This document shows positions 35,483 to 46,017 of a stretch of 64,000 nucleotides of DNA, one piece after another. Position 1 is the stretch's first letter. Each line of letters opens with the position of its first letter. This DNA comes from Ampullaceana balthica. Its lineage: Eukaryota > Mollusca > Gastropoda > Lymnaeidae. The stretch is taken from positions 749,001-813,000 of the forward strand of contig CALYLW010000068.1 in the NCBI GenBank assembly GCA_944989445.1. Direction: 5' to 3'. The translations under genes and the position numbers were made by a program. Under the pieces are notes generated by a model. It searched no databases. It was given only the letters and a program-made list of their open reading frames with translations, and was not told the origin of the DNA.

Positions 35483-35650
35483 CTAGTATGTGCGATGGTT
35501 GTTCATTCATTGTTAATCAGACTCTAGTGTGTGCGATGGTTGTTCTTTCATTTTTAGTCAGACTCTAGTATGTGCGATGGTTGTTCTTTCATTTTTAGTC
35601 AGACTCTAGTATGTGCGATGGTTGTTCTTTCATTTTTAGTCAGACTCTAA
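35483..35650 (+). repeat. 41-nt repeat, 4 copies
   Basis: The unit is TCTAGTATGTGCGATGGTTG, TTCTTTCATT, TTTAGTCAGAC. The first copy is most diverged. Confidence 0.9.
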
Positions 35651-35735
35651 TAGAGCAATGAATGAAATCAACCTTTCGTAACTTCACGGTGTTCTTTAGT
35701 TAAGCTTAAAACCATTTATTTGAATCTGAAACTGT

Positions 35736-37299
35736 ATGAACTATATGTCTGTTACATTTGACAACATTAAACATGCAACTGTATGTCTGTTACATTTGAC
35801 AACATTAAACATGTAACTGTATGTCTGTTACATTTGACAACATTAAACATGTAACTGTATGTCTGTTACATTTGACAACATTAAACATGTAACTGTATGT
35901 CTGTTACATTTGACAACATTAAACATGTAACTGTATGTCTGTTACATTTGACAACATTAAACATGCAACTGTATGTCTGTTACATTTGACAACATTAAAC
36001 ATGTAACTGTATGTCTGTTACATTTGACAACATTAAACATGTAACTGTATGTCTGTTACATTTGACAACATTAAACATGTAACTGTATGTCTGTTACATT
36101 TGACAACATTAAACATGTAACTGTATGTCTGTTACATTTGACAACATTAAACATGTAACTGTATGTTTGTTACATTTGACAACATTAAACATGTAACTGT
36201 ATGTCTGTTACATTTAACAACATTAAACATGTAACTGTATGTCTGTTACATTTGACAACATTAAACATGTAACTGTATGTCTGTTACATTTGACAACATT
36301 AAACATGTAACTGTATGTCTGTTACATTTGACAACATTAAACATGTAACTGTATGTCTGTTACATTTGACAACATTAAACATGTAACTGTATGTCTGTTA
36401 CATTTGACAACATTAAACATGTAACTGTATGTCTGTTACATTTGACAACATTAAACATGTAACTGTATGTCTGTTACATTTAACAACATTAAACATGTAA
36501 CTGTATGTCTGTTACATTTGACAACATTAAACATGTAACTGTATGTCTGTTACATTTGACAACATTAAACATGTAACTGTATGTCTGTTACATTTGACAA
36601 CATTAAACATGTAACTGTATGTCTGTTACATTTGACAACATTAAACATGTAACTGTATGTCTGTTACATTTGACAACATTAAACATGTAACTGTATGTCT
36701 GTTACATTTGACAACATTAAACATGTAACTGTATGTCTGTTACATTTAACAACATTAAACATGTAACTGTATGTCTGTTACATTTGACAACATTAAACAT
36801 GTAACTGTATGTCTGTTACATTTAACAACATTAAACATGTAACTGTATGTCTGTTACATTTGACAACATTAAACATGTAACTGTATGTCTGTTACATTTG
36901 ACAACATTAAACATGTAACTGTATGTCTGTTACATTTGACAACATTAAACATGTAACTGTATGTCTGTTACATTTGACAACATTAAACATGTAACTGTAT
37001 GTCTGTTACATTTGACAACATTAAACATGTAACTGTATGTCTGTTACATTTGACAACATTAAACATGTAACTGTATGTCTGTTACATTTAACAACATTAA
37101 ACATGTAACTGTATGTCTGTTACATTTGACAACATTAAACATGTAACTGTATGTCTGTTACATTTGACAACATTAAACATGTAACTGTATGTCTGTTACA
37201 TTTGACAACATTAAACATGTAACTGTATGTCTGTTACATTTGACAACATTAAACATGCAACTGTATGTCTGTTACATTTGACAACATTAAACATGTAAC
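35736..37299 (+). repeat. 38-nt minisatellite, about 41 copies
   Basis: The unit is TGTATGTCTGTTACATTTGA then CAACATTAAACATGTAAC. Two recurrent point variants (tttaac for tttgac; atgcaac for atgtaac) are scattered through the array. Stops are present in the units, so no long frame forms. Confidence 0.96.
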
Positions 37300-37358
37300 C
37301 CGTAACTTAAAAAAGTACATTCTAAAAATACAAACCCGTAAAAACAAAGTTTTAGACT

Positions 37359-37745
37359 ATAAATACCTTATATATGAGACATAACTAAAAGTATTGATTA
37401 TGTTCAAACGCGACAAACATTTACAGACTGAAACTGAGTGAACTCCGCCTGGTGTTAAACACGACATGTGGTTATCGATGGGTGGCGCGAACTCAAGTTA
37501 CCCGTTAAATGTAAACAATAGCTACCGCTACATATATGTTTTATATAGATAAACTAAAATGCATTAATTTCATTACGGTACATTCGATCGATCTGAAATT
37601 TTGATACGATGCATTGTTAGCTGACACGAGTGAATGTGCAAAATTTCACCTCGATAGCGTCACGGGAAGTGTGTCATGTTTACTTTCATTTTTCCGCCTG
37701 CCCGACGACCAACGACAAGATTTCGAAGTTAATATAAGGGATTTA
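37359..37745 (+). repeat. TIR-bounded satellite, unit A (387 bp)
   Basis: It starts CTATAAATACCTTATATATG and ends AATATAAGGGATTTA, inverted to each other. It carries the GATCGATCTGAAATTTTGAT block and a TTCAC/CATCTCGATAGC-type block followed by CACGGGAAGTG. A 63-codon frame inside is not convincing. Confidence 0.75.
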
Positions 37746-37777
37746 ATTAAACAACCCCGTAAAAACAAAGTCTTTGA

Positions 37778-38273
37778 CTATAAATCCCTTATATATGAGA
37801 CATAACTAAATGTCTTGATTATGTTCAAACGCGACAAACATTTACAGACTGAATCCGTCTTAAATCCCCTTTGCTTTATAACGGGGAGGGGGGGGTAGTG
37901 AGAGGGGAAAGGTCTGGTCACCGATCGCTGGACCGAGCTCAGCGTGACACGTAAAATGTAAACAAAAGCACGCCGGTACATCGACGGATGGCGACAGCGG
38001 TTGAACTGTCACGTGAAAAAAACAACAATAAGAAACTGTGAAATTAAATTACATACGTTGTATAGAGATAACCTAAAAATGCATTATTTTAATTACGAAA
38101 CGTTCGATCGATCTGAAATTTTGATACGATGCATTGTTAGGTGACACGAGTCTATGTGCCCAATTGCATCTCGATGGCATCACGGGAAGTGGGTCATTTT
38201 TTACTTTTGTTTTTCCACCCGACGAAGAGATGACGACAGAGAGACAAGATTTCGAAGTTAATATAAGGGATTT
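37778..38273 (+). repeat. TIR-bounded satellite, unit B (496 bp)
   Basis: Same architecture as unit A with a longer middle (G run at 37880-37898). The ends are CTATAAATCCCTTATATATG and AATATAAGGGATTT. A and B lie head to tail with about 30 bp between. Confidence 0.75.
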
Positions 38274-39356
38274 TAAAAACAGGCGAAACTACTGAACCTT
38301 ACTTGGAGCTATCTGTTACAAAAAACACTTCAGCACTTTGACATTTGATATTATGTAATTACCGGATTAAATATTGTGAATGTTTATCTTGGATCTCCTT
38401 TGAAGCCAGATACAAATCAACCATAAAAGGAACAAGAAAATTGTGTATATCTCGGAGAATTAATGTTAATATGGAAAACTCTAAACAGATATAGTTTTTT
38501 TGATATAGTTAAAAATGTTTTTATTATTCATTTTAAAAAAATGGATTAAGTGTAATCCGTTTTACCTCCAAATAAGTTCAGACGAAAGCATTATTTACAG
38601 TACAGAAGGATTACACGTGTCGGCTTCTGACTAGGTCATCTGGCTAGGTCATCTGACTAGGTCATCTGACTGATGATAGATGTAACAGATGCCTTTGTCC
38701 TAGGTACAGCTGGGGAAAAGGTGGGGCCTAAAGTAGTGCTGGGAAGACATGCCAACAGGACCTGAAGGATACGAGTGGGTCTAATAAAACCAAAAATATC
38801 TCCTAGACAAAGACTGATGGATCAATCACCACATGGCTGCATGCGTGGTTAAATTAAATAAAGTTATTTCTATCGGCTTTAACATTTGCTACTTCAAATA
38901 ACAATTTCTTAAATAGTTTGCACCAAAGCCTCCCCAAACCAACAACGCATACAGACATACACACGCACGCACACACACACCGACACACATACACATTGAC
39001 ACAAGCAGCACTTGCCCAGCCAGTAGTTTAGTTTGAAAGAAATGTATAAACTTTCAATGGTCCAAGTCACTCTGAGTTTTTTCATACAGACTGAGAGATG
39101 TAGTTGTTTTGTTTTGTTTTGGTTTTTTTCATAATCACCCCAACTCTTACAAGTCTCTTCCTCGAGGCTAAGAGAAAGACTAAAAGTCCTTTTTTGACAG
39201 CAGTCGAAGAGCTTTAGAATTCCCTGGTGTTTATTATTGCTGAATTTCAGAACGTTTTTAGCAGTTCTTTGTATTAGGGCTCTACTTTGCTTTGGACAAA
39301 TGCGCTTCGACTTTGACTCAAGCGAAGAGCTCCTCCTAAATTTGATAAGTAATAAT
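38274..39356. other. Non-coding; small simple repeats
   Basis: TCTGACTAGGTCA (13 nt) is repeated about three times at 38627-38672, a CA-rich microsatellite lies at 38955-38999 and a TTTTG run at 39105-39130. No gene is supported. Confidence 0.5.
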
Positions 39357-39876
39357 AGGATTTGTACACATCACACAGTAGAAACTATGATATGTACACA
39401 TCACACAGAAGACACTAGGATATGTACACATCACACAGTAGACACTAGGATATGTACACATCACACAGTAGACACTAGGATATGTACACATCACCCAGTA
39501 AACACTAGGATATGTACACATCACACAGTAGACACTATGATATGTACACATCACACAGTAGACACTAGGATATGTACACATCACATAGTAGACACTAGGA
39601 TATGTACACATCACACAGTAGACACTATGATATGTACACATCACACAGTAGACACTAGGATATGTACACATCACATAGTAGACACTAGGATATGTACACA
39701 TCACACAGTAGACACTAGGATATGTACACATCACACAGTAGACACTATGATATGTACACATCACACAGTAGACACTAGGATATGTACACATCACACAGTA
39801 GACACTAGGATATGTACACATCACATAGTAGACACTAGGATATGTACACATCACACAGTAGACACTAGGATATGCG
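39357..39876 (+). repeat. 30-nt minisatellite, about 17 copies, open on both strands
   Basis: The unit is ACTAGGATATGTACACATCA plus CACAGTAGAC. The period is a multiple of three; the + strand gives a 10-residue repeat (TRICTHHTVD) in a 221-codon frame (39237-39902) and the minus strand a 230-codon frame. The + frame is preceded by a hydrophobic stretch (LNFRTFLAVLCIRALLCFG), but the upstream start is TTG, not ATG, so no gene is called. Confidence 0.93.
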
Positions 39877-39981
39877 CTACAAAAACATACAAAGATAGAT
39901 AGATAAGAAATGAGCATAATATAACAATGTGGACAAAATATAGGTGAGACTGCAATCAGGCTTTTAGATTTTAAAAAAATG

Positions 39982-40066
39982 TTATTTAAACAGGGTATGT
40001 TTAGGCCTGACAGGACGTCACAGAACAAAGGTCGTTGTCAGGCCTATACATACCCTGTTTAAATAA
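39982..40066. other. 85-nt near-perfect hairpin (31-bp stem, 23-nt loop)
   Basis: Arms 39982-40012 and 40036-40066 are inverted repeats with one mismatch: TTATTTAAACAGGGTATGT(T/A)TAGGCCTGACA in segments. A further G-C pair (39981/40067) and an A/T-rich extension with a bulge lengthen it. It is single copy in this window. It could be a small fold-back element or a precursor-microRNA-like transcript; neither is shown. Confidence 0.7.
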
Positions 40067-41343
40067 CCATATTTTTGTTGTTACAACGATGCGCAGGTTT
40101 AATCCAGCTATCAACAACTGAGACTTGGTTTAATTTCTATTTCAAGTGCACTTTAAGACAGTCAGACACACGTTGTCATTAACAAACCGTTCTGTAAGAT
40201 TCAATTTGATTGATACAATAAACGTCATCCGTCTTCTGGAAATGTTCAGTTACTGTTACACGGAGATTGGGACATTTTTTGAACATTTCGATGGACAAGA
40301 TCCTTATTGATCCCAGGATGCCACGATGAAAGCCACCCCAGTAATAACTTAATATCGGTTATATTTAATGTACAACCCTAGTCTTTAGGCCTGTTTAATT
40401 ACAGACGCTCAACGAGGATTTTATCTTTATGTCTCCCATTACGGTGTTTTATTGTCTCATTTATCCAAATAAACGAAGTTAATTTTCAATTGATGCTGAC
40501 ATTAGTGCTATGCCAATCAAGCTCTAACTACATTAATTACCGCCCCTATTTCTGCATTACATCCCCATTAGTGCCTGTAGCGACACATATTTAATCAATG
40601 TAAATAATATAGTGCCTTCCTAATACTTGCTTCACCGCCTTAACTCTTAACATCTCTCATCCTACAGCCTCCAGCCTTCTAGCTCCCGTGTCCTAACCTC
40701 GCTATACGATGGTCGGCACTTGGCAGACACTGTTGCCGCTCACGTGTCCTAGCTTCGCTATACGATGGTCGGTAAGAGGCCATCAAGATGTTACGTTGGC
40801 CATGAAGCTGTCAGAGCAGACAGTGAGCCAAGTTGACGTAGCGCGAGGTTCAAGGGCCAAGGGCTGTAACTGTAACCAAGTTGGTATGAATCCAATAAAA
40901 TTCCAGCTCTCTTCAAGTCTCTGAATGGTTAATGATAATTAGAAGAAGGTTGCCCAGAATGAAAATATCATTTTTATAACGTTGGTTATGTCAGCTAGTT
41001 TCCTTTTTTTTCTCTCGTAGATAAAAGCCATCTGAACGGGGCTATTTGGTTAACGTTACATTTTCGTATACTTCGTTACTGATATTTCAAATACTCATAA
41101 CTTTAGCGCTATCCAATCCACCTTGCTAAAGTGAACACTTTCCATATGTTTGTTTAGAAATGAATGTAAAATATGTTCCTGGTCTTCAGACTCTTAGAAT
41201 TCACTAAAGAACGACCGGACATGACATAATAGTTTAGAATCGTTTGGATCAACTTTTCTGCCCCTTTTACCCTTTTACTCAAAACACGAAACTTTCATCT
41301 CATTAAAAAAAATTTTAAAAAACGTAAAAAAACCAAGTTTTTG
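40067..41343. other. Non-coding; short direct duplication
   Basis: GTGTCCTAACCTCGCTATAC near 40688 recurs as GTGTCCTAGCTTCGCTATAC near 40745, both followed by GATGGTCGG. The rest is AT-rich with no gene. Confidence 0.45.
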
Positions 41344-41802
41344 ACTATAAATCCTTTATGTACGAGAAGTAACTAAAAGAATGTTCATTATAATACGCAG
41401 CGCAAGACCATCCAAAAATACAAAATTGCAGTTTTGTCGTAAAATATGTTTAATATAATGCGCACCGATCAGGAATATGTTTATAAAAAGAGTTGTCAAT
41501 AAAATACGCACCTTATTGCGCGACAGAAAGGTTGTTCAATATAATACGCACCGCGACGTTCTATCTCAAAAAATAGCATGATACATAGGAATAAATGAAA
41601 TAATCTACAAAATCAATAATTTAATTACGGTACATGCGATCGATCTGAAATTTTGATACATTGTTTTTATTATCGGTACGAAACTGCTGGCAAAATTTCA
41701 GCTCACTAGCTTACGAGCAAGTGGGTTAAAAATCGATCAAAAGTTTTGGCAACAAGCAAGGGCGGGCGGCCGCAGACAACACGAGTTAATATAAAGGATT
41801 TA
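41344..41802 (+). repeat. TIR-bounded satellite, unit C (459 bp)
   Basis: Ends CTATAAATCCTTTATG and AATATAAAGGATTTATA. Inside are three copies of a TTCAATATAATACGCACC-type sub-repeat, the GATCGATCTGAAATTTTGAT block, GCTCACTAGCTTACGAGC, and a GC-rich GGGCGGGCGGCCGCAGAC tail. This is the same subfamily as 23039-23495. Confidence 0.8.
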
Positions 41803-41847
41803 TAAACACGTAATAAAAAAAAACCCGTCAAAAAACCAAGTTTTTCA

Positions 41848-42280
41848 CTATAAATCCTTTATGTACGAGACGTAACTAAAAGAATGTTCATTACAATACG
41901 CAGCGCCAGACCATCCAGAAATACAAAATTGCAGTTGTGTCGTAAAACATGTTGAATATACTGCGCACCAATCAGGAATATGTTTATAAAAAGAGTTGTC
42001 AATATAATACGCACCGCGACGCTCTATCTCAAAAATAGCATGATACATAGGAATAAATGAAAAAATCTACAAAATCAATAATTTAATTACGGTCCATGCG
42101 ATCGATCTGAAATTCTGAAACATTTTTTTTATCATCGGTACGAAACTGCCTGCAAAATTTCAGCTCGCTAGCTTACGAGCAAGTGGGTTAAAAATCGATC
42201 AAAAGTTTTGGCGACAAGCAAGGGCGGGCGGCCGCAAGGGCGGGCGGCCGCAGACACCACGAGTTAATATAAAGGATTTA
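41848..42280 (+). repeat. TIR-bounded satellite, unit D (433 bp)
   Basis: Direct repeat of unit C with about 90% similarity by eye. The tail GGGCGGGCGGCCGCA is itself duplicated in this copy. Confidence 0.8.
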
Positions 42281-42296
42281 AAAACCAAAGTTTTTG

Positions 42297-42495
42297 ACTA
42301 TAAATCCTTTAAATTTGAGACATAACTAAAAGTATTGATTATGTTCAATATAATACGCACCGCGCGACAGACTAGCATAAACATTTACAGATTGGGAATA
42401 TATTATGAAAAGTATGTTGAATATAATATGCATCGTACCGCGCGACATGAAAATAATAAAAATGGTTGTTCAATATAATACGCACCGCGCGACAG
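42297..42495 (+). repeat. TIR-bounded satellite, partial unit E
   Basis: Starts CTATAAATCCTTTAAATTTG and carries three GTTCAATATAATACGCACC-like sub-repeats, then diverges; the right end is absent. Confidence 0.7.
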
Positions 42496-42802
42496 TCTTG
42501 TTTTAATGATAGGTTTGCGATCATTGCTTACTGTTGTTTTACTTTATATTTCGTCATTGATGTCTTAGTCTTAGTACAATTAAATGGAATCATGAGAAAA
42601 CTAACACAGAAAGACGGTGCTTCTGTTTCTATTCACTGTAAGAGTAACCACATTCTCTAACGATATCAGTCCACTTGGTGCTGGGCGACACAAGAGTCCA
42701 CAAGGGCCCCGTCAACTCCGGTAGATGAGAGGGGAACAATTACAAGTTAGCAGCTTTAACTTTAACTGGGTGGGTGAGTGCCAAGCTTCTCGGGACAATC
42801 TG

Positions 42803-43875
42803 TCACAGAGGAACACAAGCTTACACATAGGAACACAAGCTTACATATAGGAACACAAGCTTACATATAGGAACACAAACTTACATATAGCAAGACAAGC
42901 TTACATATAGGAACACAAGCTTACATATAGGAACACTAGCTTACATATAGGAACACAAGCTTACATATAGGAACACAAGCTTACACATAGGAACACAAGC
43001 TTACACGTAGGAACACAAGCTCACACGTAGGAACACTATCTCACACGCAGAAACACTAGCTTACACGTAGGAACACAAGCTTACATATAGGAACACTAGC
43101 TTACATAAAGAAACATAAGCTTACATATAGAAACACAAGCTTACATATAGGAACGCAAGCTTACATATAGGACGCAAGCTTACATATAGGAACGCAAGCT
43201 TACATATAGGAACACAAGCTTACACATAGGAACACAAGCTTACACATAGGAACACAAGATTACATATAGGAACACAAGCTTACATATAGAAACACTAGCT
43301 TACATATAGGAACACAAGCTTACACATAGGAACACAAGCTTACATATAGGAACACAAGATTACATATAGGAACACAAGCTTACATATAGGAACACTAGCT
43401 TACACATAGGAACACAAGCTTACACATAGGAACACAAGCTCACACATAGGAACACAAGCTCACACATAGGAACACAAGGTTACACATAGGAACACAAGCT
43501 TACATATAGGAACACTAGCTTACATATAGGAACACAAGCTTACATATAGGAACACAAACTTACACATAAGAACACAAGATTACACATAGGAACACTAGCT
43601 TACACGTAGGAACACTAGCTTACATACAGGAACACGCAAGCTGACACATAGGAACACAAGCTTACATATAGGAACACAAGCTTACACATAGGAACACAAG
43701 CTTACATATAGGAACACTAGCTTACATATAGGAACACGCAAGCTGACACATAGGAACACAAGCTTACATATAGGAACACAAGCTTACACATAGGAACACA
43801 AGCTTACACATAGAACACACAAGCTGACACATAGGAACACAAGCTTACACAAAGGAGCACACAAGCTGACACATG
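42803..43875 (+). repeat. 20-nt minisatellite, about 53 copies
   Basis: The unit is AAGCTTACATATAGGAACAC with frequent variants (acacatag, acacgtag, aacactag). A sub-block with CGCAAGCTGACACATAGGAA recurs at about 43634, 43736 and 43825, a higher-order pattern at the 3' end. Confidence 0.95.
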
Positions 43876-43995
43876 TGACAAAGCGTGGTCCGACAAAACA
43901 CATTCACGGAAGCTAAGATTTTTTAAGAAGCCGTTGACTAGAACACTATGAGATTCACTTAAGCTGTTTGGACCCAGGACGTTTTAGTCCGTAGT

Positions 43996-44205
43996 GGCGT
44001 TTTATGTCCTACTGGTTAAACTATGGGGTTAAAGGGAAGTCCTCAAACGTTCACTAAACGTTTTATGTCCTACTGGTTAAACTATGGGGTTAAAGTGAAG
44101 TCATCAAACGTTCATTAAACGTTTCATGTCCTACTGGTTAAACTATGGGGTTAAAGTGAAGTCATCAAACGTTCACTAAACGTTTTATGTCCTACTGGTT
44201 CAACA
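43996..44205 (+). repeat. 61-nt repeat, about 3.5 copies
   Basis: The unit contains TTATGTCCTACTGGTTAAAC, TATGGGGTTAAAGTGAAG and TCATCAAACGTTCACTAAACG. Confidence 0.92.
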
Positions 44206-44443
44206 ATTCAAATTAAAGCGAATGTTTTATTTTCAGGACAACGTCAGGCGTTTAATGTAGGTTATTCCTAAAATTGAATTGTGGGAACTTTTTAAATTCT
44301 TTCGTTTCGGAAGTTAAAAATCATGTTGTAAGTTTAACAAAAATTTGACTTCTAACTTTAAGTTTTACTCAAAAGTTAAATTTTATATCCGTTTGATTTA
44401 TTATAAGACTAAAAAGGATGCTGTTCATGGGGTAACATGCGCT

Positions 44444-44559
<116 letters not shown>

Positions 44560-44565
44560 CTGGGT

Positions 44566-44760
44566 CTCTATGACTACTTGTGTTTCATTCGCAATCGGTT
44601 GTGTCTCAATGAGTGCCTGTGTGTAAGATTCGATTGGCTGTGTCTCAATGATTGTTTCTGTGTAAATTTCTATTGGCGTTGTTTCAGTGGTTGCTGCTGT
44701 GTCGGATTCTATGTGTTGTGCCTCGATGATTGCTTGGTTATCGTTGGGACTCAATCAATT
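44566..44760 (-). repeat. Degenerate 42-45-nt repeat, open on the minus strand
   Basis: The + strand phrase TGTGTCTCAATGATTG(T/C) recurs about five times. On the minus strand a 109-codon frame gives a Thr/Glu/Ile/Gln-rich repeat (IETQPIESYTQALIETQPI). Copies are far more diverged than in other arrays, so it is older; no domain is recognised. Confidence 0.6.
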
Positions 44761-44802
44761 TGTTGTCATTTATGCTGTGCATGTGGTTTAGCTTAATTTT
44801 CC

Positions 44803-45040
44803 TACATGAAAAAGTGTTCGCAACGAAGTAATAATACAATAAAACAAATATACTTCAACGCGAACATGCTCTCAAAACGAACACTACTATTTTCAAATAA
44901 CATCAAAGGCCAAGAGCTAGACCCTTATTTAACTAAATTTTTCTGCAGAATAAAAGTGTTCGGTACGAAGTAAAATCCAACGTTAAACTTACTTCGTCGC
45001 GAACACCCCTTCGAAACGAACTTTGCTATTAAAAAGCATT
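44803..45040. repeat. Two copies of a fold-back motif, about 140 nt apart
   Basis: The second copy, GTGTTCGGTACGAAGTAA ... TTACTTCGTCGCGAACAC (about 44958-45006), is an 18-nt inverted repeat with two mismatches; the first, at 44814-44864, is similar. Each is followed by a TCNAAACGAAC(A/T) phrase. A third GTGTTCGCTACGA lies at 45344. Confidence 0.6.
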
Positions 45041-45493
45041 GCAAAGTATAACAGCGTTGTTACTGGCCTATTTGTAAGTGATGATGCAATACCAAACATG
45101 TGTGTTTTCCAAAGTGAACAGGAAAAGTAGTCTTAACCCGGACATCAACTTCGTTCTTCCTAGGGACGCTGACAGCATGCATGGCGCAAGGATCAAAATG
45201 TTGACACACATTTACTCACAAAATAGTGCGTCCCGGCAAACGAAACGATAAAATGATATTGAAAACAGAAGTACTTTCGACTAACGGGTGTTCGTTTTCG
45301 TGTTAGATGGAAAATAAAAATACAGAGAACGCTTTATGAAATAGTGTTCGCTACGACATAGCGTTCGCGAGGCGGTAACTTACTCTAGAGACATCGCAGT
45401 GTTACACAGTTTTAAGACTTTCACTTTTGCTGGTTCAATTTATCTTGAGTTTACGATCTCACTTGTTCCCCGGGTGCTGAGTGGCTGCACGTG

Positions 45494-45764
45494 AAGGAAT
45501 GAACGTGCTCAGTCAGTACAAGGAATGAACGTGCTCAGTCAGTACAAGGAATGAACGTGCTCAGTCAGTACAAGGAATGAACGTGCTCAGTCAGTACAAG
45601 GAATGAACGTGCTCAGTCAGTACAAGGAATGAACGTGCTCAGTCAGTACAAGGAATGAACGTGCTCAGTCAGTACAAGGAATGAACGTGCTCAGTCAGTA
45701 CAAGGAATGAACGTGCTCAGTCAGTACAAGGAATGAACGTGCTCAGTCAGTACAAGGAATGAAC
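45494..45764 (+). repeat. 26-nt minisatellite, about 10.4 copies, essentially perfect
   Basis: The unit is AAGGAATGAACGTGCTCAGT plus CAGTAC. Confidence 0.96.
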
Positions 45765-46017
45765 CAGAGAAACGTTTGGTGGTAGACACAAAAATGCCCA
45801 GTGTTTTTAACAAAAATAATTAACAATTGTAAATGACAGACAATTCAGACGATGTCTTAACGAACAGACGATTCTTAAATGAGGAGAAAAGAATCATATC
45901 TACGATACAATACAGAATTATCCCAGCTGGAATATTTTCGAAACTGAAAAAGATTTATGCAATGTAATTTGTCTTAAATTTAGTTTAAACATATTAATTA
46001 AAGCATATTACATAATG

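Noticed and set aside
42803..43875. CRISPR array
   Set aside because: The 20-nt units are contiguous with no unique spacers and the sequence is eukaryotic. The same applies to the other arrays of 20-40 nt.
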